A DNA stretch of 64,000 bases, taken from assembly GCF_000715075.1 (NCBI RefSeq), contig NC_134087.1, positions 128,179,018 to 128,243,017 on the forward strand. Direction: 5' to 3'. Below the pieces are notes generated by a model. The model ran no database searches, had not been told where the DNA came from, and worked only from the letters and a program-made list of their open reading frames with translations. This document shows, one piece after another, positions 22,489 through 33,409 of this stretch (position 1 is the stretch's first letter; each line of letters opens with the position of its first letter). The stretch comes from Nicotiana tabacum. Its lineage: Eukaryota; Streptophyta; Magnoliopsida; Solanales; Solanaceae. The position numbers and the translations under genes are program-made.

Positions 22489-25400
22489 TGTCGTGCCCCC
22501 TTTTTCTTGCGAAATCGGGTTTAGGACATTTGGGAGGACAACTCGTTCCCCTTTGGGAATTGGGTTTGAATTGGAGAGTCACCACCTAATGAATAAAGTG
22601 CATTAGGACACTAGGAAGGAATTGATCTAGAAAACCAGAGATTAGGTAAGGGCTAGAAATTATCCCGAGGGGAAGGTGTTAGGCACCCTTCAGGATCCAT
22701 TAGTATGGTTCCCGTCCATGCTACAATTGTGACTTTAAATAACAAGTAGGTAAATAGAAGTTTTAAATATAAGGGGTTTTCACGTAATGGTTGCAAATAG
22801 ATTAAAGTTTAAAGAAAACAAAATGAAGCTGAATTTTTGAGGAAAACAGTTTGAAAATTCTGAAAAAATAAACAAGTAAAGGGAGAGGGGAGTCCTAGGT
22901 TTACAAATAATATAAATCACCCCACACAACATCCGGTAATCACTCCTCAAAGAGGGGATACACGAGATGTTATTGTGTGGTCATCATATCCATATCTACC
23001 ATTTCCCACCTCGTTAAGGTATTAAAGCGCGAAATGGTTCATTACTTATTGCATGCTATTACTTGCCCCATTCCTATCAGTTCCGTAGGTACTTGGGACT
23101 ACTAATCATCAAAGGGAGGGGTATGAGGTTTTGCAGTTTTAAAGGACAAAATTCTAAGGCGACAATCAAAACATATATAGCAATTATTGGGAAAACATGT
23201 AAATAGATACGACTCAAATAAACCTCCTTAAACCAAAGAGAGCATACAGTTTTAGCATGTATTACACGTACTGATTATGGTCAGATTAAACTTAAAAGGT
23301 TAAAGCAGGCTGATTTATCACATATTTTCAGATAAGAAGTCTGAATTAGACCTGCCCGCTGGTTGTAATTATCAAAGAGTAGAGCAGTTATAGCTTTTAC
23401 CCTAAAGCTTGCCTAGGTGTTGGGCGAAACCTATAGGCATGATATCTATTAGTTTCAGAAATAAAGTAGTAAACTGATTACAGGAAGGTTGCCAGATTTT
23501 TACCAAGTTCTGCAGATTAAACTTATAAGGAGCGAGGCGATTCAGATTTGATTGATAGTTCTTATAGGCATATTTTCTAGGCGTTGTTAATTTAAAACAC
23601 TGTCATTGGCGTACACGAATCCAATAGGCAGGTCATCTATATGTAGTCGATTATTTAAGACTATAAACTCATTTGTCTAGTGACAGATGCAGGTGCAAAA
23701 TACAGGAAGTCCTATAGGCATATTATCTATATGATAATGCAGAAGTGCAGAAACCTATAGACATGGTCTCTATATAATGCATAAGTGCAAAATATTTATA
23801 GACATGGTATCTATATGAAATGCAGAATTGCAAAAGCTGAAAGCAGGATATGTGAATGCAGAAGTATAGTAATCCCCTATGAACATGGTATCTACCCCTT
23901 TGCATGCAACATTGACCCTCCCTTTTTCACTAACAGCTCAATAGTAATTAGAAATTATTACAGCCCAGAATGAATAAGAAAGGCAAAATTACATCAGAAA
24001 TTAAAGTACAACCAAGGGGAGCCTAATTCAGACTTCAGGTCAGATATATGAAATGAACCAACTCCAAAGATCAGGATCCTAAGCCTTTCTCTTATTGGGA
24101 TGTGTCAGAGTTCCCTAAGAGCCTCAAATGGACTCCGGGCAGTGCTCACACCTAAACACATACACGATTAAGAACATAATGTAGTGTAGAAGGGCCATCC
24201 CTCAAGTATCCAAGTTCAGAGGGAACTCAAGGTCCCAAGGCAAGGCTTACAGGAGGGGGCAGAGCTTAGAAGCTAAGAGTAAGTGTAAGTGTAGAGTTTG
24301 AAAAGGGGAAAGGGGAAGTGGTAGAGAAACATGGACAGGCTAGTGGGCATACCTAGCAATGGGAAGTGCTGGCACACCCCACAAGCCTGTTAGAACACAT
24401 TGTTTTGGAGTCAGGATCCTCTAAGCGTTCAAGTCCAGACATGAACAATAACTTGCATATTGTCATGTCATGAACTACAACTCTAATCACATATAGGGGA
24501 ATAGGGGTACAGGGATTCATAGCAGAAACAAGTAAAAGAAATTAACATGCTAATTAAACATTCAACTCTATATAGACAGTAAAGTAGACATGGATGTAAA
24601 GGCTATAAGTGAACACATTGGGATGATGCTGAAGCTAAAACTAGAACATACCAGTCTCAAAGAAACAAGTGAAAGAAAGCAGTAGTCTTGCAAAGCCAAA
24701 GTGCAAACAGGCAGTCAGAATGCTATGATCTTAGAAAAGAATCGTGAGGTTGTAAGGGTGAAGTATGAAGTGTAAAAGTGTTGAACTGAAGGTCGGTTAA
24801 AGTTCATAAGGGTCGAGCCCTTTTATAGTGTAGAAAGCAAGCAGAAATAGGTGAGAAAATAGTTTGAAAATCAATTACACAAGGTTCCCCCCTAATTAAG
24901 GGATTCTGATTTCAAACGGGCAAAACTAATTAAGGGAATGGATTCATCAAACACCTTTTCAAATTAGCACAAAAGGGGTAAATACATAAAGGTCTATTTA
25001 AGGACAGGGGATTGACAACACACGGTTTGTGCAAATAAGGAAAGGAAATCAGTTAACAGCCAAGAAAATCGAAAATTGAAGATTTTATATGAATGACCCA
25101 AGTCAGAAAGATGGGAAAGATTTCAACTTAAGGAAAATCAGTGCTAATCAATTAGACTTATTAAAAGGAATTCTGAATCAATCACAAGTTGGAAAACCAT
25201 TCTGAAGAAAGATTCCTCATATATAAAAGCATACAGACACGTTAAACATGAAGAAATTTGTCATGCTATTCAGAAGAGTCTAGTGTAGGAGAATCAAATT
25301 TGTGTGCAAACAAAAGAAGTTCACACTTAGTTTATAGACCCAGAAATAAGTCTGAAAGAGCCAAGGATCCTCAAACAGAACCCTAGTTTGATCATATGAT

Positions 25401-27080
25401 CAAACTCGGAGGAAACCCTCAAATTCTAGGGTTTCCGACTCGAGTCAAATACAGAGATGAGGAGGCAACTAGCTTAGAAATTTCCTTTCAGAATCTCATG
25501 AGAAGACAAGCAGATACAAATAATATTCGAAGCAGACATAGCGTAGGAGCATAATGACAGAATAGTCACGACAGTAGAAGAAACATGTTTAAGAAAACCT
25601 TTTAGAAGGGACTTAAACAGAGTTCAGTAGAAGGCAAACAAAACTTAAGAATTCAGTAGGAAATACATACAGTAGAATAACACAAAAATACCGAAAAAGC
25701 ATAGCAAAAGATCATATAGGAAGATACAACAAGATAAACATGCGAGCATGGTACAAAACACAGTAGAAAAACAAAGCACAGAAGAACATGCATGATAACG
25801 GAAAACATAAGAACACAGTAGAAGAACATGCGTGGTAGAAAAGAAAGCATCAGAACATAGTATAGACAAATACACACAAAGAAAAGAAGAAGAAAAGTCA
25901 GAGAAACATTTTAAGCTTTTCAGAAAAACCCTAAATCGGAAAGAAGTGATTTTTGAAAGAAAAATTAGGAAAAACGTTTAAAAACTCAAGTATAGCATAG
26001 ATATAGAACAGATTTAAGAAAAACATTAGAGAAAACCTCGAATAGTTAGGGTTTCAGAGGAACCCTAAAGCGATAAAGGCTTGGAAAACATCCGATCTGA
26101 GTCGGATAAGTCAGAAATAGGCTCATAATGCTTGGATATGCCGGAGCAAGGCCGAAGAGGCCATAGAACCTCGAATCGGAGAGGATCTGAATGGACACCA
26201 TTGAGGTCAGACCTCGAGACTTCGAACACCAAGTGTTTAAGAGCAGAGGGAGATGAGTTTAAGGCTTCCATGGCCTGAGAGGCCATGGATTCCGGTGAGC
26301 TGAAGGTAGAAGACAGTAGGAGATGATTAGGATTTTAAGAACCTTCGAGAGAGTTTGAGAGATGAGAGAATTCAGAGGCGGCGGTTGGTGAGAAATGGGA
26401 TAGGGTTGGGGGTATTTGGGAATTAAAAAGGAAAGGGGAAATTCTGGCCGTTGATCGAAATGATCAACGGCCTGGATCAAAAGGGGAAACCGGGCGGGTT
26501 GGATAAGCGAGTTAGGGGCGGGTCATTTTAGGAAATGGGCTGGCCTGTTTGAATTTGAAATTGGGGTTAATTGGGGCTTATTTTAGGCTATAATTGAAAT
26601 AAAATAGGGCTAGTATTTAAATAACCACTTTTCCCTTTTATTTTTATAAAAATAGTAAAATGATTTCTGAAAACAAATTAAAAGTACTAATTTAATTAAT
26701 AATGTATAAATATTAAATTAAAAATACTAGAATCAATTTTATAATTATAAACGTAATTAAATCTTAAGATAGACTAAAATTGCAATCATATGCAATTTAG
26801 CTTTAAAATACTAAATAAATTTGTAAAAATGCGTAAAAATTACCTTAGCTATATTTTGGTATAAATGTGTGAATAAAATAAGTTATTCACCAAAATGATG
26901 ATTTTGGGAATAACTATTAATTTTTGTACTGCTAAAATGGGCAATAAATTGATTTAAAAAATCTTTTAAAAATTAGAAAAAAATACTAAAACACTTGGAC
27001 ATACTTTTATATGCATATATATGCTATTTTAATAGTATTTTGTATATATAAAATGCATAGGGAAAAATTGGGTATCAACA
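22489..27080 (-). repeat. Element E 5' LTR, 4.6 kb, uninterrupted
   Basis: It starts (minus strand) TGTTGATACCC at 27080 and ends GGGGGCACGACA at 22489. It pairs with 3488-10757. The small open frames at 25645-25877 and 26065-26480 recur in both LTRs and are not treated as genes. Confidence 0.95.
24817..24827 (-). promoter_or_regulatory. TATA box in E 5' LTR
   Basis: The minus strand reads TATAAAAGGGC about 2.25 kb into the LTR. It implies a U3 of about 2.3 kb and transcription starting near 24790. Confidence 0.6.
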
Positions 27081-27085
27081 GTAAG
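27081..27085. repeat. Target-site duplication GTAAG, right copy (element E)
   Basis: It is identical to 3483-3487. Element A's LTR resumes directly after it. Confidence 0.92.
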
Positions 27086-28858
27086 TATATCAACCCTGCC
27101 TGATCCTGGTGTTACTAGTTATGAGCCACTAATTACAACTCAACAAAGCCTGCTTAGTACAAGATAAGCCTGAAATATAAAATATTAAGGATATGAAGGA
27201 GAAAGGCAGGGCTACGAACGTCATGCAGCTACCTTGAAATCTCTGGATAGTACTCTGAAAGCAACAAACAGCTCTCACTCGGAGGCTCTGGCACCTAGAT
27301 CTGCACTCAAGGTGCAGGGAGTAACGTGAGTACGTCAACTCAGTAAGTAACCAAAGTAAATAAAGTCTATAGTCGCCACGGGACGAACCCTCAGGTATAG
27401 ATTTACAATCGTTACTTACCTCGAACCGGATGAACATCTACTCCGCAATGCTCTTGCCTCTCGACTCGACCTCAAATCTTCCCGAATCTATCCAAAATCA
27501 GAATCATACCATCAATACAAGCCAAAGGGACAAAGCCCATGAAAAAATTACCAAATAAACTCAAAAATCTCGAAACTGGTCAAACCCGACCCCCAGTCCC
27601 ACGACTCGAAATCCGCTAAAATTCACAACACTAGGATCCTTATCCTCTCACGAGTCTATACATACCAAAATCATCAAAATCAGACCTCAAATCCCCAATT
27701 TTACCTCTCCAATTTCAAGCCCTAATTTCCAAATTTTTCACCCTTAATCTCATATATTTCTGTGTTTAATCAACTGAAACTCACCATAGATACAAGTATT
27801 AAGTTCAAAAATCTTATCTCAACAAGAATCCCCTTGATTTCCTCTTCAAAACCCTCCAAAAGCTTCAATCCCGACTTCAAAAATGATGGAGTGGGCTAAA
27901 TTTTGCAAAGGAGAACTTATATACTTTCTACCTAGCAATTTCCGCACCTGCGGGCAAATTATCGCACCTGCGGACCGCACCTACGGTCATTTTAACCTCA
28001 TATACAGTTTTCGTTAAAATCTTTCAGAAGTCGCACTTGTGACCCAGGTCTCGCACCTGCGGGCTCTCATATGCGGTCCAGACCTCGCTCTTGCGTTCCT
28101 TGTCGCTTCTGCAATCACCCTTCAGCTTTTGCGGCTCGCACCTGCGGTCCCCAATCCGCAGGTGCGGTTATGACAGAACATAGCAGCTGAAGTTGCACAT
28201 TTTTAATACCAAAATTTCTGACAACCTTCCGAATTCATCCCAAGGCCCCTAGGACCTAAACCAAAAATACGAACAAGTCATATATCATCATTTAAACTCA
28301 TACCAACCCTCGGAACACTCAAAACAACATCGAAATACCAAATCTCCCTCAGATTCAAGCCTAAGGATTTCCAAACTTTCGAATTCCGCAATCGATCCAA
28401 AACCCTATCAAACTTCATACGAATGACTTGAAATTTTGCACACATATCACAAATGACACAACGGACCTACTTCAATTTCCGAAATTCCATTTCGATCCCG
28501 ATATCAAGATTTTCACTGCCGACCAAAAAATGCCAAGTTTTCAATTTCGCCAATTCAAGCTTAAATCTACCACATACCTCCAAATTACATTCCGAACCCG
28601 CTCCTAAGTCCCAAATCACCTAACAAAGTTATCCAAACCATAAAAACCAAATTTCGAGATCATTTACTCACAAGTCAACTTCCGGCTGACTTTTCCAACA
28701 AAAGCTTCTAAATAAGAGACTAAGCGTCTCATTTCACTCCAAGACCACTCTAAACATAAAACAACCAACACAATAAGATGAAATATAGCTGAACAACACA
28801 TAAGGAAGCGGAAACGGGGAGAACAAGATTGTGACTCATGAAACAACCGACCGGGTCA
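27086..28858 (-). repeat. Element A 5' LTR, upstream part
   Basis: On the minus strand it begins TGACCCGGTCGG at 28858 and continues to 27086. It joins 3482 once E is removed. Small open frames at 27129-27437 and 28664-28846 are not supported as genes. Confidence 0.8.
27942..28170. repeat. Cluster of GCACCTGCGG motifs in A LTR
   Basis: 'cgcacctgcgg' occurs at about 27943, 27963, 28052 and 28138, with decayed versions between them and one inverted copy ('ccgcaggtgcgg') near 28156. Each contains a CACCTG/CAGGTG E-box core. Function is unknown. Confidence 0.75.
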
Positions 28859-28861
28859 TTA

Positions 28862-29125
28862 AAGAAAAAGATTATAGGTGATACCATTTAATTAGGAATA
28901 TATATTAGCATTGTGTTAGTACGTTTACTTTAAGTCCTATGTTTACTAGAACTCTTTTACACCGTTAGAGATTTATGTTCTAGTATTTTTATATTTATTT
29001 TTGTATGTGCTTAAATCAAGCTCTATCATGCATGAGAATTTATATAGTTGACCCAAACTTACTTGAAATTGAGTAATAGTTATTCTACTAAGCTTCTCAT
29101 TAAACTTACCGAAATTCATTGCTTG
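28862..29125. repeat. Duplicated block, copy 1 (host island)
   Basis: It matches 31861-32108 over about 250 bp with clear divergence and small indels. Shared landmarks are 'aagattataggtgata', 'taattaggaatatat', 'actttaagtcctat' and 'ttgaaattgagt'. The homology begins right at the end of element A, so A inserted inside the duplicated unit. Confidence 0.8.
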
Positions 29126-29251
29126 AACATATTTGAAAAGATTCTTGGTGACTTGATGGGCTTTATATATGTTTCTGTGTTCGTGGATAGGAAAAAATGC
29201 CTTTATCTATTTCAATATAAGAGAAATAAACAGCAAAAAATTATTAAAAGC

Positions 29252-29261
29252 TTTATTTATT
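29252..29261 (-). terminator. Poly(A) signal of the small peptide gene
   Basis: The minus strand has two overlapping AATAAA hexamers 67-76 bases beyond the stop codon, a normal plant 3' UTR position. Confidence 0.6.
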
Positions 29262-29327
29262 TCATAATAGTTCTATTCAGAACAAAAAGATCCATGTCCA
29301 TAGAGTTCCTTAAAGAACAAAGAGGAT

Positions 29328-29513
29328 CTATGTCTTTGGTTGAATAAAGTCCACTTGCCAACGGCTTTGTCTTGGTAATCCTTTTTGAAGGGAAGCTTGA
29401 CAGCAAAAAGGGTCAGTCCAGCAACAATCTGGCAGATCTGCCTGAGCACCTTCCAGCATAGCCAGAATAACCATAAGTACAAAAATCACCATCACTTTCT
29501 TAGTAAAGCTCAT
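29328..29513 (-). CDS. Small secreted cysteine-rich peptide, 61 residues (unrecognised family)
   Basis: The frame is intact from ATG 29513 to TAG 29328. It starts MSFTKK, followed by a hydrophobic core (about residues 7-19) and an A-Q-A cleavage site near residue 25, a clean signal peptide. The mature part is about 36 residues with four cysteines as two adjacent pairs, CC-x5-CC, within the first 14 mature residues, then a basic/Gln-rich tail. An upstream in-frame ATG at 29531 would spoil the signal peptide and may lie at or before the transcription start, so I prefer 29513. A TATA box lies 42 bases upstream and a poly(A) signal 67 bases downstream. I do not recognise the family. Secretion is inferred from sequence; function is unknown. 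Confidence 0.65.
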   Translation of the reverse strand: MSFTKKVMVIFVLMVILAMLEGAQADLPDCCWTDPFCCQASLQKGLPRQSRWQVDFIQPKT

Positions 29514-29554
29514 TTTTCCTTTAATTAACATTTTCTTTTTGAACAAATAGTGGG

Positions 29555-29562
29555 TATTTATA
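29555..29562 (-). promoter_or_regulatory. TATA box of the small peptide gene
   Basis: The minus strand reads TATAAATA, followed by CCC. At usual plant spacing transcription would start near 29530, giving a short leader before ATG 29513. Confidence 0.65.
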
Positions 29563-30387
29563 CATGCATGTGTCCATCAGAAAATCTCCACTAATTATTA
29601 TATTTCCATTTCTAGTTATGTATAGATTCGCTTTCAAATGAACATACTGTAGATATTTCTTGTTTTTTGGTAAGTACTTAAAAAGCATCACTGAGACAGA
29701 AAATAGAGATAATGAAATATAGTATAATAGGTTTCGTACATTGATTGTATTGATTTTTTTTTATACCATTAAGTTAAATTGACATAATACAAGAGGTAAT
29801 TTTTCATAAGTAGATTGAAATGCTAGCTTAAAAAACAAATTGACCACCTGTTAAAGACTGATAGTATTTGATTTCTTTAAACTCAACTTATATAGCTTAA
29901 ATCCTTGGAATTTACAAAAACAGAACCAGATAGTGATGAAACAATTTAATGACGATTATTTGGCTGAATAAAATTAGAAGAGTAGAAGAATCGAATATTT
30001 TTGTGCTAATTTTTTGAATTACTCTAAGAATTAAAGTTCCTACTTCCGAATGTTACTTCTTTTTAAAAATATTTCTATAACTTTGATGTTTGAGCCAACT
30101 TGCGCTCATCTCGATAAATTTATCGGATACCTATTATCTTTCATTAGCGCAAAAACAAAAAAACAAAAGTAATTTTACTCATCAAAATTTAAGCAGATAC
30201 AAAAAGTTCACTCAGTATCGGATTAAAACCTTGGTTCTCGACATTATCCAAATCTTAACCCCCCTGGCGCCTATAAAGTACACCTATATTTGTCATTTAT
30301 GTCAGTAATTCATGTAAATAGAAGTGTAATTGCAATTAGGAAACATTTCAAAAAGCTCTAGTAGCATTTTCACTCCTCTAATAGCAT
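29563..30387. other. AT-rich intergenic DNA upstream of the peptide gene
   Basis: No gene or repeat is supported. The small open frame at 30090-30308 shows no recognisable features. Confidence 0.5.
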
Positions 30388-30461
30388 TTTACGCGGGTAA
30401 GACTACGTATATCCTATCCTCTCCAAATTTCACTTGTAAGATTACACTTGGTTGTTGTTGT
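30388..30461 (+). mobile_element. TS-like SINE 3'-end relic
   Basis: 'acgcgggtaagactacgta', 'cctctccaaatttcacttgt' and a terminal GTTGTTGTTG match my memory of the 3' part of tobacco TS-type SINEs, which end in TTG repeats. The tRNA-related head is not visible, so this is a truncated, diverged copy. Confidence 0.5.
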
Positions 30462-30956
30462 ATCTTGGAATTTGGATAACTTACTCCAGTATGTAGGGAT
30501 CAATTTTGAAAAAAGCATTAATCTGAGTAAAACTAAGATGATTACCAAGATAGGATTGTCTTTAATAATTTAGTTTATTATTAGCGATGTATATAACTTA
30601 AAATCCTATCACATTAACATTTTCGTCTTCAATATATGTTAAGTGTGCAGTAGATGTTATGAGAGGTCACAATATGTCATGCACAATAAATTGCGCAAAT
30701 GGCACATTATCTGAACACGAGGCCAACAACTGAAGTCCGCCTGCAAGTATTTTTGTTGAATTGGTCCTCCATTTCTAAAAAGAATCAGTGGTGTCTTTGT
30801 TTTATAGATAAAGATCTTAGAGGGAAAAAAATCAAAATAGGATGGTTAAAATGGGGAAATGACTCAGGGTGTTACGTGGTAAAAGAGCCTATCAAAATAA
30901 AAGAAAAGTTTTATAAATATAAAGCGAATTTTACGCGACACATCAAACATATGAAT

Positions 30957-31411
30957 TGTTGTTACCATTCATAGCTATTTCACCAAATTTATCACTCGTA
31001 GCTCTATTTTAATTTTATAGCAAATCCATGAAAAATAAGATTATTAGTTTTGAACTGAAACAAGCAATAAGCACTCGTAACCTAATTGGTTAGAGCACAT
31101 GCTTAGTTAGCAGAGATCTTGAGTTCGACCTACAACAAGAGTATTTTATTTTTCTGTATTTCTATCTTTTGCCTTGGTTGTATACCATCGATATAGGTTG
31201 TATCTTTTATATACATCCTTGTATTTCGTCTTGGTTACAGTTGATACATATTGTATTCGTTGTGCGAATGAATACAAATGATACATATTGTATTCGTTGC
31301 ACGAACAAAATTGTTGCGCGAACGAATACAACTGGCACAGGCTGTATTCATTGCGCGTTTGAAAACAAGTGATACAAGCTGGTAACAACTGAACAATAGC
31401 TATGAATGATA
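30957..31411. mobile_element. Inverted-repeat (MITE-like) element
   Basis: 'ttaccattcatagctatt' at about 30962-30980 is nearly the reverse complement of 'aatagctatgaatgata' at 31395-31411. The interior has short repeats around 'tgtattcgttgcgcgaacg' at about 31240-31350. No transposase is present. A small non-autonomous DNA transposon is the simplest reading; exact ends and target duplication are unclear. Confidence 0.4.
31070..31137 (+). other. tRNA-like segment (probable tRNA-derived repeat, not a gene)
   Basis: An A-box-like 'taacctaattggttagagc' and a B-box-like 'gagttcgacct' are spaced as in a tRNA. Acceptor and T stems do not pair well, so a functional tRNA is unlikely. It lies inside the inverted-repeat element. 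Confidence 0.4.
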
Positions 31412-31860
31412 ATTAAGCAAATTATAGCTACTAGGCTCTAAACTATAGTGCTTTATGAAAATTCCTCTTCTATAAAATAGTTATAAGATCAATATTGTTA
31501 TATGAGAATGAATGTTAGGCTACTAAAGTTCAATACATCAACAAGATGAGTGTTGTAAGATGCGGTAATAAGATGAATATGCAGTTATACAAAATTAGGA
31601 AAAATAAAACATAACCATATTTGACAAAAAATACTATAGTAGAAGTACAAATCGAATAAAATGAGAGAAGGTCATTTGAGATTGTTTGGTCATATTTTGT
31701 GTCGAGCATCATATATTACCGATCTGTAGGTGAAATCATGTGAATGAAAGTGTAGGGAAACTAGTACATCTAAAATCACATTTAATAAAGTTATCTCGAA
31801 AGACTTGATTTCTCATAGAATCCGTTCAAATTTAGCATATACAATATGCCACATTGAAAA

Positions 31861-32108
31861 ACAAAAAAGATTATAGGCGATACTACTTAATTAGGAATAT
31901 ATTTTAACATCAAATTAGTACGTTAACTTTAAGTCCTATAGAACTGTTACAGATTTATAAGCCAGAAAACCCTTATTGCTTTTTACTTTATTTTTATTTG
32001 CTATCTTACATCGAGCTCTATGATCAATGCAATTTATATAATTCACTCAAACTTGTTTGAAATTGAGTCGTAATAATTTTATTAAGCTCCACACTAAACT
32101 TAACGAAG
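31861..32108. repeat. Duplicated block, copy 2 (host island)
   Basis: This is the diverged partner of 28862-29125, in the same orientation and about 3.0 kb away. Homology runs to within about 10 bp of the start of element B, so B interrupts this copy on its right side. Confidence 0.8.
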
Positions 32109-32117
32109 GGTAAAATA

Positions 32118-32688
32118 TGATATGGCACGTGGTCGTCCAAAAGAAGGCCATGTGGAATCCAAGATAGGGATGGTCGAAGACCAAATGCAGTTGTTCTCCT
32201 TGTCACAGGAAAGAATAATATTCATAAAGGGTGATAAATGCTCTCCGCCCGGTAGCATTTAATGAAAAATATTCCATGGCATTAAGAGCGATGGTCCGTT
32301 ACAGGAGATTTGATATTTATATCCACCGTTACATCTTCATCAATGACCCTCATAATTGACATTAAAGAATGGCACGATCCTAGGATCTCATTCCCCAGAT
32401 ATAGCTATAAATAGTGAGCTTAGTTATCATTATAAATGACACGAATTTTCTGGCAAACTTACACTACATTCTATACAAAGCTTAATACAATCTTACTTTC
32501 TTGTTTTTGATTTCTTTATTGCTGTGCCCGGAAACCTTATGGCCGAAACTGTTGCTTCTGTCGTTTCACCTACATTTCAAGGCTAAGTATTGCATAATTC
32601 TTCGATTATTTTATTATTTTAGGATCAAATTAGTTTACTTGTTTAGAAATCACGTATAAATTCAACTGTACCATTTTACGGGTAAACA
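32118..32688 (+). repeat. Element B 5' LTR (571 bp)
   Basis: It starts TGATATGGCACG, ends GGGTAAACA, and is followed after one base by the PBS. The left boundary is chosen as the nearest TG to the end of host homology and could be off by a few bases. Confidence 0.7.
32406..32413 (+). promoter_or_regulatory. TATA box in B LTR
   Basis: TATAAATA preceded by AGC, about 290 bp into the LTR, is a standard U3 promoter position. Confidence 0.65.
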
Positions 32689-32689
32689 A

Positions 32690-32709
32690 TTTGGCACACA
32701 CCATGGGGC
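32690..32709 (+). other. Primer binding site of element B
   Basis: TTTGGCACACACCATGGGGC follows the LTR and is a mutated version of the PBS of element C (TTTGGCGCCCACCGTGGGGC). I do not assign the tRNA. Confidence 0.75.
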
Positions 32710-33404
32710 CTAGACAGCCGTGCAATAAATTGATCCTTACCCTTTTTACTAACGTGTTTTGATTATTTGGTCTTAAAAAAATCATAAAAAATGGCAAATA
32801 ACACTATTAACAACACGTACAACCCCGAGATTCGAGGAGATCAACCTCATTTTGAGGACTTAATCAGCGATACCCACATTGAGGGAAATTGCGCCAGATC
32901 GGTGCATGACTAGCAATATCCTCGACAGGTTCGGGAGACAACTCCCGTCGTTGAGGAACACGTCGTTGGTGCGGTAAGGGTCTTGCAAGATCAACAGGCG
33001 ATCATTCTAGGCCATCTCATGTGGCAGGATCAGGTTATGACGGAACTGAAGCAGGCGCTATCAGGTGCTTCGAATAATGCAAACAAGTGAGATCGGATTC
33101 CTCCCGTTGTTCCCGCAGACCAAACAACATAGAGAATCGATAACAACACTCCCAGGGGTGAAGTTGGCTCCGATGGGGCTGGGGGAGCAGATCAGGTCTT
33201 AATAACGAGAACGCTTCATTCAAAGATGAGCTTTTACGGTTCATGAGGGAAGTGAACGCCCGCATGGATCAAATCTCGGGCGCACCACTAGTATTGAAAG
33301 AGCCGAACTCAAGAAGTATGCTCAACTGCCATACAAACCAAGTGCGGCACCAAAATTAATCCCGAGGCGGTTGAAAATGCCTGAAGTGCCAAAGTATGAC
33401 GGAA

Positions 33405-33409
33405 CTTCA
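33405..33409. repeat. Target-site duplication CTTCA, left copy
   Basis: CTTCA before the TG of the solo LTR is repeated at 36085-36089. Removing the LTR and one copy restores the gag reading. Confidence 0.92.

Larger units (their letters stand above)
3488..27080 (-). mobile_element. Element E: full-length Ogre (Tat-lineage Ty3/gypsy) retrotransposon
   Basis: Two LTRs (3488-10757 and 22489-27080) flank a minus-strand body. It carries the PBS, ORF1, gag-PR-G-patch, a short intron, RT-RNase H-second RNase H-IN, 3'-UTR tandem repeats and a PPT. This layout (extra ORF1 before gag, two RNase H domains, intron before pol, tandem repeats before the 3' LTR, tRNA-Arg-type PBS) is the known Ogre/Tat signature. 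Length is 23.6 kb, or about 21 kb without the solo LTR nested in its 3' LTR. The 5-bp duplication is perfect. LTRs differ by roughly one base in 15-25 where I compared them, so the insertion is not recent. Frameshifts and stops make it non-autonomous today. Confidence 0.95.
1..28858 (-). mobile_element. Element A: chromovirus-like (Del/Tekay-type) Ty3/gypsy retrotransposon, truncated by the window edge and interrupted by Ogre element E
   Basis: On the minus strand the order is LTR, PBS, gag with a CCHC knuckle, protease, RT and RNase H. The integrase and 3' LTR lie beyond the left edge. The 5' LTR is split: 3320-3482 is its downstream end and 27086-28858 its upstream part, because Ogre element E (3488-27080) jumped into it and duplicated GTAAG. 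The assembled LTR is about 1.94 kb and runs TG...CA. The lineage call rests on the gag block around RREELRRQFEQL, the PR block with ILGMDWL and the tRNA-Met-type PBS. All coding frames carry stops or frameshifts, so the copy is dead. The exact clade is inferred and was not tested by phylogeny. Confidence 0.85.

Noticed and set aside
30699..30974. 91-codon plus-strand frame in the host island
   Set aside because: No signal peptide, motif, promoter or poly(A) context; low-complexity AT-rich DNA runs into the inverted-repeat element.
31070..31137. Functional tRNA gene
   Set aside because: The A-box and B-box are recognisable, but the acceptor and T stems do not pair.
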